5,191 nt of DNA from NCBI GenBank assembly GCA_015661045.1, contig JACVQG010000120.1, forward strand, positions 1-5,191, in the 5' to 3' direction. This document shows positions 1 to 5,191 of the stretch, in pieces. Numbering within the stretch: the stretch's first letter is position 1; each line of letters opens with the position of its first letter. A program made the position numbers and the translations under genes. The notes under the pieces were generated by a model, which was given only the letters and a program-made list of their open reading frames with translations, did not search any database and had not been told where the DNA came from. The stretch comes from Dehalococcoidia bacterium. GTDB lineage: Bacteria; Chloroflexota; Dehalococcoidia; JACVQG01.

Positions 1-190
1 TGTTTACATTGTATAGCATATTATTGAATTTACGTCAATAAACCGGAGCCAAAGAATTTAAACTTTCTGGAGCGATAGGAGTCAGGACGGAGGAATAATA
101 TCCCGGTGAATCTGGATGAGGAACCCATTATAAGAGGGATGCCCATGGAGATAAAAAACTTGTACCCCGTAACACTGCATTTTCGCTATC

Positions 191-212
191 GCACAGACAG
201 GGACGTCTGTGC
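191..212. repeat. Short palindromic repeat, GCACAGAC hairpin
   Basis: A perfect 8-bp inverted repeat, gcacagac (191-198) and gtctgtgc (205-212), encloses the 6-base loop agggac. The right arm continues as 'gtctgtgccacc', which resembles a dispersed bacterial repeat of the form GGCACAGAC...GTCTGTGCC that I recall from several anaerobe genomes. No T-tract follows on either strand, so an intrinsic terminator is unlikely. The hairpin is seen directly; membership of a dispersed repeat family is from memory. Confidence 0.6.
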
Positions 213-244
213 CACCAATATAAAGAGTAAGTGTTACATGATAC

Positions 245-272
245 TAGCCTGCATTAATACGAATGCAGGCTA
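245..272. repeat. Perfect 11-bp hairpin
   Basis: tagcctgcatt (245-255) and aatgcaggcta (262-272) form an 11-bp perfect stem with the 6-base loop aatacg. No T-run follows on either strand. It sits at the outer left edge of the larger compound palindrome, and part of it (cctgca) recurs in inverted orientation at 459-465, so it probably belongs to that element's terminus rather than being an independent terminator. Confidence 0.6.
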
Positions 273-301
273 ATACAAACGTCTTAAATGGGGCTGAATC
301 A

Positions 302-409
302 CTCGTCATTGCGAGAAGTCCCGTTGCAACGGGGCAACGAAGCAATCTCTGCATTTGGATGAGTAATCCAGCCTCAAGGTGATGAGATTGCTTCGCTCGC
401 AATGACGAG
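302..409. repeat. Nested palindromic repeat (CGTCATTGCGAG type)
   Basis: Outer arms ctcgtcattgcgag (302-315) and its exact complement (396-409) give 14 bp. Directly inside on the right, gagattgcttcg (384-395) pairs perfectly with cgaagcaatctc (338-349), giving 12 bp more. The bases between the two left arms contain a separate perfect 14-base palindrome, cccgttgcaacggg (320-333). RNA or extruded DNA would therefore form a long stem with a side hairpin. I recognise this signature (cattgcgag...gaagcaatctc) as a widely dispersed intergenic repeat in many bacteria. It lies just downstream of the GRE gene and could act as its 3' stem-loop, which is inference. Confidence 0.8.
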
Positions 410-477
410 ATAAAGTCTTCCCAAATGATGCTTCAGGATTTTGTGCGTCTGTATTAGTTGCAGGCCGCTAACGTAAT

Positions 478-2892
478 CTATCCCGCAAAGGTGTTATATT
501 CAGTTCTCCTTATAATCTCATCTTGGACTTCGGCATCCAGGGTAACAAAAAAGGCGCTGAACCCGGCTACTCTTACTACCAGATCCCGATGTTCCAGCGG
601 GTTAGCCTGAGCTGCGAGCAAGGTTTCCTTATCTACACAGTTAAATTGGATATGGTAACCACCAAGATCAAAGTAAGTCCGTATCAAGGCGAGGAATTTC
701 CGCTTGCTCTCCGTGTCTTTCAGGACTGAGGGAAGCACCTTTACATTGAAGTGATTTGTGCCGAATTTGATGGTATCTATTACGTAGGCAGCAGATTTGG
801 CCAGGGCAGTTGGGCCATTCTTATCCGTGCCAGGTTGCGCTGAGACACTCGCATCTGTGAGCGCTTTCCGGGCGTTTCTGCCATTGGGCATAGCCCCGGT
901 AAACCTCCCCAGGGAGAAATGCTGACTTACGGAGAAAGCTTCGGCCTGGTTGTGTCTGCCCAGGTAATCTTTGTCATTCTTATCGTATATCGCATACAGG
1001 GCGTCATAGAGACCCTTGGTTATCGAATCTATATATTCATCATCGTTACCATGCTTTGGAGCGTTTAAACATTTACGATGGATGTCCTCATGGCCCTCCC
1101 AATCAGCAGCCAGGGCTTTCTTCAATTGGTTCATAGGGACGCTCTTATCTTCAAAAACCAGTTTCTTTACTGCCGCCAGACTGTTGCCTGCATCTATTGC
1201 GCCCATCAGGACTACGCCACTTCCAACAGTATATTTTGCCCCTCCATCCGCAATATCTTTTCCCTTCTCAATGCAATCGTGGGTTAAAGCCGAAATAAAT
1301 GGCGTGGGGAAATTATGACGGAGAACATTACCCGCCACACCCCCGATTCGAGAACATATGTGGATAAAATACTCTGATTGTTTGAGAACAGCATCGTATA
1401 AATCTCCGTAGGTTTTAAAGGATTCGGCCTCTCCGGTTTTAGGTCCTACTTGAATTCCATTTAGAGGGTCCTTTCCGTTATTCATGGCTAACTCGACCAT
1501 CTTGGCAACATTAAGCACACCCGCAGTTACCAGGAAACTCGAGCAACCCGGTGACGCGCTCTGGTTACAACCGATAAGGCCAAACTGCCTGGCATTGGCT
1601 AACGTCCCCGTGCCGTGCATTAACATGCGTGGAATGGCTTTCTCGACATCGTGAAATGCTGGCTGCCCTATACCGGTTTGAATTAACTCAACACACTTGA
1701 GTAAGAAGTCTTCCGGAAGTTTATCGTGATAGACCAGGCCAATTGTCGGCTCGGGAAGTTTGATTTGTCTTTGAGCTTCCAGTATAAGCCAGTCTAGCTC
1801 ATTACAATCGTTATTACCTTCCGCATCCAGCCTTCCCACCATTATATGGGCCGATAAACGGCTTTGTGACTGGGCCTTTCCATGCACGGACATAGGCGAT
1901 GCCAGTTGATTAACCTTCAGGAAGTAGAATTGTATAAGCTCGGTTACTTCCTCATCAGTTAGTTTCCCTTCAACTTTATCCTTCTTGTAGAAAGGATAAA
2001 GGTCGGCTACAAAGGTATTAGGCGGGGTTGCAGTTACATATACATTCTCCATCCATCCAGCAAGGTGGATAAACCAGAAGGACTGTAAAGCTTCATAAAA
2101 ATTCCGGGCTGGATTGGCTGGCGCCCACGCGCAGGCTTCTGCCATTCTCTCCAGTATGCGTTTCTTGTCGGGATTAGCCTCTTTGCTCGCCATCTCTTTC
2201 GCTAATGAGGCATATCTGTTAGCAAGTATAATCAACCCATCCAGGCACAATGCAGCAGCGTTATACCAATGCCATTTATCAAAGTCCTCAGCCTTGAAAA
2301 CATCCAGCTTTGCCTTCTCTGCCTCTATTTGGGCTATAACCCCTTTTAACCCCTTGTTCAAAGCAAGACTGAAATCGGGGCAAGAGACCACAAATCCACT
2401 GGGAATAACCTCCCCTACTATGCCACACTTGAGGATTTCGGCGACATTTATCCCGTAGTGATCGCGCACTATTCGCTCGGTTTGGGCAGTTGTAGTCCTA
2501 TCGCCAAAAAAGTCGACACATTTGTTTATCCAATCTTTATCCTCTTCTGTCAGAATGGCTTCTTGCCTTGAAACCCTGATCTTCCCGTCCCGGTTAGCAG
2601 CAATACCTAACCACTTAGTGCTGTATTCCGGTTGAAGGTAGGCGCCGTAGTTGTATTTCGTAAAAGTGCCGGCAAGGGGATTGCCATCAATAAAGATAGT
2701 TCGTTCACTACAGAGTTTATGGAAAAGCTTGGCCCTCAACATCACCGGTGGGACTTTCCCCTCATTCTCGCGGTAAACCTGCAACAGAAATTTGGTTTTT
2801 TCGGTATCAATTTGAGCGGGACTGGTGAGAAGATTCTCTCTTTCCCGCCTCACCCAATCACTCATTTCAGTCTTTGTAAGAACGAGATTCAT
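478..2892 (-). CDS. Glycyl radical enzyme, pyruvate formate-lyase-like, substrate unassigned
   Basis: 804 residues, the usual length for a GRE of the lyase/dehydratase/decarboxylase kind, acting in the anaerobic cytoplasm. The N-terminal PFL-like barrel domain covers roughly 1-650. The Cys loop is F-G-L-I-G-C-N-Q around 438-444, so Cys442 is the likely thiyl residue. GRE landmarks follow: GGAKYTVGSG (about 550-559), SLAAVKKLVFED (571-582), GNDDEYIDSI (615-624), PNGRNARK (669-676) and GTDKNGPTALAKS (688-700). The C-terminal radical domain has RVAGFSAFF with Gly777, then QDEIIRRTEYN. The start is supported by a strong AGGAGGG site six bases upstream. Cys442 is followed by Asn-Gln, not the x-Glu of diol dehydratases and arylacetate decarboxylases, and it is not the double Cys of PFL. 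Position 457, 15 residues on, is Ala rather than the Arg I recall for benzylsuccinate synthase. The GRE fold is near certain; the reaction is unknown. It requires a radical SAM activase that is not encoded here. Confidence 0.95.
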   Translation of the reverse strand: MNLVLTKTEMSDWVRRERENLLTSPAQIDTEKTKFLLQVYRENEGKVPPVMLRAKLFHKLCSERTIFIDGNPLAGTFTKYNYGAYLQPEYSTKWLGIAANRDGKIRVSRQEAILTEEDKDWINKCVDFFGDRTTTAQTERIVRDHYGINVAEILKCGIVGEVIPSGFVVSCPDFSLALNKGLKGVIAQIEAEKAKLDVFKAEDFDKWHWYNAAALCLDGLIILANRYASLAKEMASKEANPDKKRILERMAEACAWAPANPARNFYEALQSFWFIHLAGWMENVYVTATPPNTFVADLYPFYKKDKVEGKLTDEEVTELIQFYFLKVNQLASPMSVHGKAQSQSRLSAHIMVGRLDAEGNNDCNELDWLILEAQRQIKLPEPTIGLVYHDKLPEDFLLKCVELIQTGIGQPAFHDVEKAIPRMLMHGTGTLANARQFGLIGCNQSASPGCSSFLVTAGVLNVAKMVELAMNNGKDPLNGIQVGPKTGEAESFKTYGDLYDAVLKQSEYFIHICSRIGGVAGNVLRHNFPTPFISALTHDCIEKGKDIADGGAKYTVGSGVVLMGAIDAGNSLAAVKKLVFEDKSVPMNQLKKALAADWEGHEDIHRKCLNAPKHGNDDEYIDSITKGLYDALYAIYDKNDKDYLGRHNQAEAFSVSQHFSLGRFTGAMPNGRNARKALTDASVSAQPGTDKNGPTALAKSAAYVIDTIKFGTNHFNVKVLPSVLKDTESKRKFLALIRTYFDLGGYHIQFNCVDKETLLAAQANPLEHRDLVVRVAGFSAFFVTLDAEVQDEIIRRTEYNTFAG

Positions 2893-2898
2893 TGTTGT

Positions 2899-2905
2899 CC
2901 CTCCT
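2899..2905 (-). promoter_or_regulatory. Strong ribosome binding site of the GRE gene
   Basis: On the minus strand the sequence is AGGAGGG, six bases before the ATG at 2892. This near-perfect Shine-Dalgarno match fixes the start and suggests high translation, as is usual for catabolic GREs. Confidence 0.85.
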
Positions 2906-2919
2906 GTTAGACGTTTTTC

Positions 2920-2946
2920 ATTATACAGCTACATTTGAAATGTCGA
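2920..2946 (-). promoter_or_regulatory. Candidate promoter directly upstream of the GRE gene
   Basis: A perfect -10 box TATAAT (complement of 2920-2925) is preceded by TCGACA (complement of 2941-2946), five of six bases of a sigma-70 -35 box, with a 15-base spacer that is short of the ideal 17. Transcription would begin near 2913, giving a leader of about 20 bases that contains the ribosome binding site. The GRE gene could thus be expressed separately from the upstream gene. Confidence 0.5.
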
Positions 2947-2995
2947 GGTTGTGTCAGGTATTGTAGTGTTTGTGAAGCCGTTTACAGTCGCTAAT

Positions 2996-3024
2996 ACTCT
3001 ACTACCATTCACTGTTAAAGTCAA
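2996..3024 (-). promoter_or_regulatory. Second, weaker candidate promoter for the GRE gene
   Basis: TTGACT (complement of 3019-3024, five of six bases) is separated by 17 bases from TAGAGT (complement of 2996-3001, four of six bases). The spacing is ideal but the -10 box is poor, so this is a weaker alternative to the promoter at 2920-2946. Confidence 0.25.
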
Positions 3025-3087
3025 GGTTCGTTTAGATACCCGTAATCCGTGGGTTATTTGCAAAGAGAAAAGGCAACTAAGTAATCT

Positions 3088-3123
3088 TCTCGCCCTCAAG
3101 AGGAGAGAGTTAGAGTGAGGGTC
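3088..3123. repeat. Short dispersed repeat, CCTC/GAGG hairpin type
   Basis: On the minus strand this reads accctcactctaactctctc followed by ctcttgagggcgag. It holds a small interrupted hairpin (ctc-gc-cctc-aa-gagg-a-gag on the plus strand). It resembles the 'ccctcaccctaaccctctcccttgaggg' type of intergenic repeat found in many bacterial genomes, in a diverged form. It lies between the two intact genes, where it could affect read-through from the upstream gene; that is inference. The family assignment is from memory. Confidence 0.5.
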
Positions 3124-3160
3124 CAGTGTTCGAAGGCTACTTTCAGCCTGTTTTTTTCAG

Positions 3161-4537
3161 CTATGGCGCCAGCAACCTGGCTATTACAGCCACATCGTCA
3201 ACCTGTTCCAGGTTAGCCACCGTACTCACGATCTCATTCATCCTGTCCTCTGATATAGGCGTAGCTGAAAAGGGCAGACACGCCCTGAATTTTTCAATCA
3301 TGTCATCTATGGTCATGGGGTTCTTGGGATGGCCCTTGACATAGTGCACCAGTTTAGTGTGCTCTGTTCCATTTTTTGTCTTAATGGTAACTATCGCCCC
3401 TCCGACAAAACGGTTATCAGGTGGCGTCGCCTCCGGCGCAATCCTCATCTTTACTTTTCCCATTATTTCCCGGACATCCGGCCTCGCAATGGCTTCCGGC
3501 GTAAAATCCTGTATAAAAACTCTCCTGTTTATGATACTGGTCGCCACAGTGTACGGCAGGCTGAACTGGCAATCTACGATATTCTGGGGATTTCGTTTCA
3601 ATTCCTCGGGTTCACAGACAATTTCGTAAGACCACTTTCCCACACCGACATCGATTTGAGCCACATCTTGCGGTCTTATATCATTTTCCTGGACTAAATT
3701 GATGGTCGCATAGATGGCAGCATGGGCAAATTTACAGCAGGGGTATGGTTTAATACTGGTATTAACGCCCTCGAATCTCTTACCCAGCTCAAAGGTAAGC
3801 CGGTCAAGGCGAGGCCCAGGCGCAAAGGCATTATAAAAACCTTTTTCGCCTTGAAGGATGTTCTTAGCGCCGGTTATCCCCTTTTGGGCCAGCAGAACCG
3901 ATTTTATTGCAGCCTCGGCTACAAAGCCGTGTTCTACCCGTACGGTCAAAGCGCCATCAATCAACCCTTGCCACTCACCGGCTGCCTGGGCAAAGGCGAT
4001 GCCCATAGCATTTAGCATCGTAGCTTCATCCAGGTTGGCAAGCTTGGCGACAGCAGCGGTGGGAGCAAATATTCTGGACATACCCATCCGTAAAGACCCA
4101 GCTTCGCGGTTTATCGTCAAAGCCAGTCTGATCATCATGTCCTGGGCCAGGGCGACAGCGGTAATAAGGTCTTTGCCATTTTTTTTAAGGCATTCCGCTA
4201 CAGGATAGGCTGCTGGCAAAATATATTCGGTGACATGGCCGCCACCGTTTTCGTGGACATCGCCCAGGTCTCTGGCCCGGGCCATGGGTCCGATCGCCAG
4301 GCCGGCCAGAGGAGCAGGAACCCGTCCACCATAGACCCAGACAGTGCTCTCCTTCTTGCCACCGAACCCCTTGACCAGTTCCACTACTGCCTTACATCCC
4401 TCGGCGGTTGAACCGGCAATAGTAACCGCGATTGTATCGAGGATAGATTTCTTGGCGTAGTCTACAGCTTCCGGAGGCAAGTCTTCGTATCGGATATTTA
4501 CAATGTTTCTTACCAGATCTAGCATAATATCAGCCAT
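3161..4537 (-). CDS. MmgE/PrpD family protein (2-methylcitrate dehydratase / cis-aconitate decarboxylase superfamily)
   Basis: 458 residues, normal for the family, cytosolic, with no signal peptide or membrane segment. Known members dehydrate 2-methylcitrate, decarboxylate cis-aconitate or epimerise iminodisuccinate. Family signatures in order are ILDTIAVTIAGS (32-43), ARARDLGDVHENGGGHVTEY (86-105) with Asp93 and His101 in the usual active-site segment, a GITGAKNILQGEKGFYNAF block (220-238), SIKPYPCCKFAHAAI (261-275) and CQFSLPYTVA (323-332). Where most members have Trp-His-Pro-Thr, this one has Phe-Ala-Pro-Thr (157-160), so a family histidine seems lost. The Lys of the usual K-x-x-H-x-G segment appears to be Arg200. 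An ATG 18 bases upstream (4555) is in frame, but GAGGTGGGGG lies inside that extension and ideally precedes the ATG at 4537, so the shorter form is chosen. It is upstream of and co-oriented with the GRE gene. Family is sure, substrate unknown. Confidence 0.92.
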   Translation of the reverse strand: MADIMLDLVRNIVNIRYEDLPPEAVDYAKKSILDTIAVTIAGSTAEGCKAVVELVKGFGGKKESTVWVYGGRVPAPLAGLAIGPMARARDLGDVHENGGGHVTEYILPAAYPVAECLKKNGKDLITAVALAQDMMIRLALTINREAGSLRMGMSRIFAPTAAVAKLANLDEATMLNAMGIAFAQAAGEWQGLIDGALTVRVEHGFVAEAAIKSVLLAQKGITGAKNILQGEKGFYNAFAPGPRLDRLTFELGKRFEGVNTSIKPYPCCKFAHAAIYATINLVQENDIRPQDVAQIDVGVGKWSYEIVCEPEELKRNPQNIVDCQFSLPYTVATSIINRRVFIQDFTPEAIARPDVREIMGKVKMRIAPEATPPDNRFVGGAIVTIKTKNGTEHTKLVHYVKGHPKNPMTIDDMIEKFRACLPFSATPISEDRMNEIVSTVANLEQVDDVAVIARLLAP

Positions 4538-4543
4538 TGTTTT

Positions 4544-4553
4544 CCCCCACCTC
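4544..4553 (-). promoter_or_regulatory. Ribosome binding site deciding the MmgE/PrpD start
   Basis: On the minus strand GAGGTGGGGG stands six bases before the ATG at 4537. It overlaps the first codons of the longer reading frame that begins at 4555. The longer start has no comparable site and would lie only a few bases from the predicted transcription start, so 4537 is favoured. Confidence 0.7.
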
Positions 4554-4568
4554 ATTTGTTACGAGGCT

Positions 4569-4596
4569 ATTTTATCTTCCCCGCGCTATATGTCAA
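4569..4596 (-). promoter_or_regulatory. Strong sigma-70-type promoter of the MmgE/PrpD gene
   Basis: A perfect TTGACA -35 box (complement of 4591-4596) is followed after 16 bases by TAAAAT (complement of 4569-4574, five of six bases). Transcription should start near 4562, leaving a leader of about 25 bases that contains the ribosome binding site. The transcript may also run on into the GRE gene, since no intrinsic terminator on this strand was seen between them. Confidence 0.65.
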
Positions 4597-4607
4597 TAGG
4601 TTTGACA
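4591..4607. promoter_or_regulatory. Inverted repeat overlapping the -35 box, candidate operator
   Basis: tgtcaa (4591-4596) and ttgaca (4602-4607) are perfect inverted copies separated by five bases (taggt). One arm is the -35 box of the minus-strand promoter. A protein bound here would block RNA polymerase, so this is a plausible repressor operator. No regulator gene is present in the window, and the bound protein family is unknown. Confidence 0.4.
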
Positions 4608-4744
4608 AACCAAAATCCGCCATCTATTTTCCGATCCTCTGATTTTAGGGGGTTAAGGATAATATTTCATGACCACCCCGGGGACTGTCTTAGGATTTCC
4701 AGCCATTAGCAGGCTAAAACCCCACCACTCCACCTTTTTCAAAG

Positions 4745-5110
4745 CTAAGTGAGGAAATTAGTAACTGGTAAATGGCAACACTCCTCTAAGCGACCAAGGG
4801 TCACCCGGGAAAACGCCGTATCCATTTCACTATGACTCCGCAGTCCTTGGATGCAACTCCGTGCCTCTAGAAGCAGCCCATAGGTGGGGGGGCCTGCGCT
4901 CAAGCGGATGATCAGTTGTCGGGCATGCGTCATGACCCGGCCAGCCAGATGAATCAGGCCCCCCGATACATCGGGGCAGTCGCTTGGCAGCCCATGCCTG
5001 GGTAATGCCAGACGCTTCATCAGAGAGTTCAAATTGAATGCGCCCTCCGATATCGGCCTCCAGAGCCTGAGGCTATTTTGACTACAGCAACAACTTAAGA
5101 AGTGGTACAA
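4745..5110 (-). pseudogene. C-terminal remnant of a DDE transposase (IS1380/IS4-like)
   Basis: The open frame begins at a TTG directly after an in-frame stop and shows no ribosome binding site, so it is not a natural gene start. The recognisable part is about residues 24-90 (bases 5041-4841): AFNLNSLMKRLALP, then LIHLAGRVMTHARQLIIRL, then LLLEARSCIQGL. This is the style of the C-terminal tail of DDE transposases, with the small hydrophobic segment, a GR-x-x-x-HAR motif and a closing AR-x-x-I-x-x-L. The catalytic acidic residues, which lie further N-terminal, are absent, and the frames upstream contain several stops. A palindrome sits in the middle of the fragment at 4961-4976. The final 30 residues resemble nothing I know. 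The transposase assignment is by motif memory, and the exact IS family is uncertain. Confidence 0.55.
4961..4976. repeat. Small palindrome ccccgat-ac-atcgggg inside the transposase remnant
   Basis: Two perfect 7-base arms flank a 2-base centre. It encodes the odd Cys-Pro-Asp-Val-Ser-Gly stretch of the remnant, just before the recognisable LIHLAGR segment. That suggests a short palindromic repeat inserted into, or replacing part of, the old transposase sequence. I recall similar cccgatacatcggg words as dispersed repeats in anaerobe genomes, but cannot verify this. Confidence 0.4.
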
Positions 5111-5127
5111 CTATTGGGGGCAGGTCA
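5103..5127 (-). repeat. Possible solitary IS3-type terminal inverted repeat
   Basis: On the minus strand the sequence reads tgacctgcccccaatagttg then taccac. It resembles the TG...CTGCCCCC ends of some IS3-family elements. No matching partner end and no IS3 transposase were found, so at best it is a leftover end beside the other transposase remnant. Confidence 0.2.
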
Positions 5128-5191
5128 CTTTATACAGGCTATATTTTATGCAGGAAAATGGAGAGACGCTCCTTAAAGTTGCGTTTTTGGC

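Larger units (their letters stand above)
245..470. mobile_element. Compound MITE/REP-like element with inverted ends
   Basis: The 302-409 palindrome is flanked by a further inverted pair: ctaatacaaacg (270-281) matches the reverse complement of cgtctgtattag (446-457) at 11 of 12 bases. Further out, tag and cctgca on the left (from 245) match the reverse complement of 459-470 (tagcggcctgca). The left side has about 17 extra bases that form the loop and second arm of the 245-272 hairpin. The whole looks like a small non-autonomous palindromic element of about 226 bp with imperfect terminal inverted repeats. It has no coding capacity. Exact boundaries and a target-site duplication could not be identified. 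Confidence 0.45.
1..477. other. Gene-free spacer filled with palindromic repeats
   Basis: No convincing protein or RNA gene is visible on either strand. Bases 1-190 are AT-rich with no recognised feature. From 191 onward the stretch is a succession of inverted repeats, each listed separately, that ends a few bases after the stop codon of the glycyl radical enzyme gene. No T-rich intrinsic terminator for the minus-strand transcript is seen, so the stem-loops themselves may mark or protect the transcript end; that is inference. Confidence 0.6.

Noticed and set aside
145..273. Plus-strand small ORF of 42 codons starting at ATG 145, with a GAGGG-like site upstream
   Set aside because: Its second half is made of the 191-212 and 245-272 palindromes, the peptide resembles nothing known, and no promoter is evident. 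It is most likely chance reading through repeat DNA.
302..409. CRISPR array or tRNA-like structure in the palindrome-rich spacer
   Set aside because: The repeats are inverted and nested, not direct and regularly spaced, and there is no cloverleaf or CCA-type end.
523..729. Plus-strand open frame opposite the end of the GRE gene
   Set aside because: It lies wholly within the well-supported GRE coding region on the other strand, with no ribosome binding site or recognisable protein. Other plus-strand frames opposite the two genes were dropped for the same reason.
478..2892. Assigning the GRE as pyruvate formate-lyase or benzylsuccinate/alkylsuccinate synthase
   Set aside because: It lacks the Cys-Cys pair of PFL. 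The radical motif RVAGFSAFF is compatible with fumarate-adding enzymes, but the Arg I recall as following Cys by 15 residues is Ala here, and no accessory small subunits are present.
3134..3157. Plus-strand hairpin aggct/agcct followed by seven T residues, like an intrinsic terminator
   Set aside because: The stem is only five base pairs and no plus-strand gene precedes it. On the minus strand, where the genes lie, the run is A and cannot terminate.
4538..4555. Six-residue N-terminal extension of the MmgE/PrpD protein from ATG 4555
   Set aside because: The extension contains the ribosome binding site of the ATG at 4537, and the earlier ATG would be almost leaderless relative to the predicted transcription start.

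Overview
The window reads as chromosomal DNA from an anaerobic bacterium. It carries an oxygen-sensitive type of enzyme, a glycyl radical enzyme (GRE), next to a MmgE/PrpD-family protein, and its spacers contain several short palindromic repeats and a decayed transposase. Base composition is moderate. Repeats of these kinds are familiar from uncultured anaerobes such as Dehalococcoidia (Chloroflexota) and Desulfobacterota, but nothing here fixes the phylum.

Layout: 1-477 has no convincing gene and is made of palindromes. There is a GCACAGAC hairpin (191-212), then a compound nested element (about 245-470) whose core is the 'cgtcattgcgag / cgaagcaatctc' palindrome (302-409). On the minus strand, 2892-478 encodes an 804-residue GRE with candidate catalytic Cys442 and radical Gly777. 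A spacer (2893-3160) holds a strong ribosome binding site, a promoter with a perfect TATAAT, a second candidate promoter and a short dispersed repeat. On the minus strand, 4537-3161 encodes a 458-residue MmgE/PrpD protein behind a strong promoter whose -35 box lies in an inverted repeat. From about 4745 to 5110 (minus) there is a C-terminal remnant of a DDE transposase, carrying a small palindrome. The last 80 bases hold only a possible IS end.

The two intact genes point the same way and could be co-transcribed from the upstream promoter, but each also has its own promoter and ribosome binding site. They plausibly serve one anaerobic catabolic route: a radical C-C, C-N, C-S or C-O transformation by the GRE, and a dehydration, decarboxylation or epimerisation of a carboxylic acid by the MmgE/PrpD protein. 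Neither substrate can be named. The GRE has Cys-Asn-Gln where the diol-dehydratase and arylacetate-decarboxylase groups have Cys-x-Glu. The MmgE/PrpD protein appears to have lost a family histidine. No GRE-activating radical SAM enzyme is encoded here, so it must lie outside the window.
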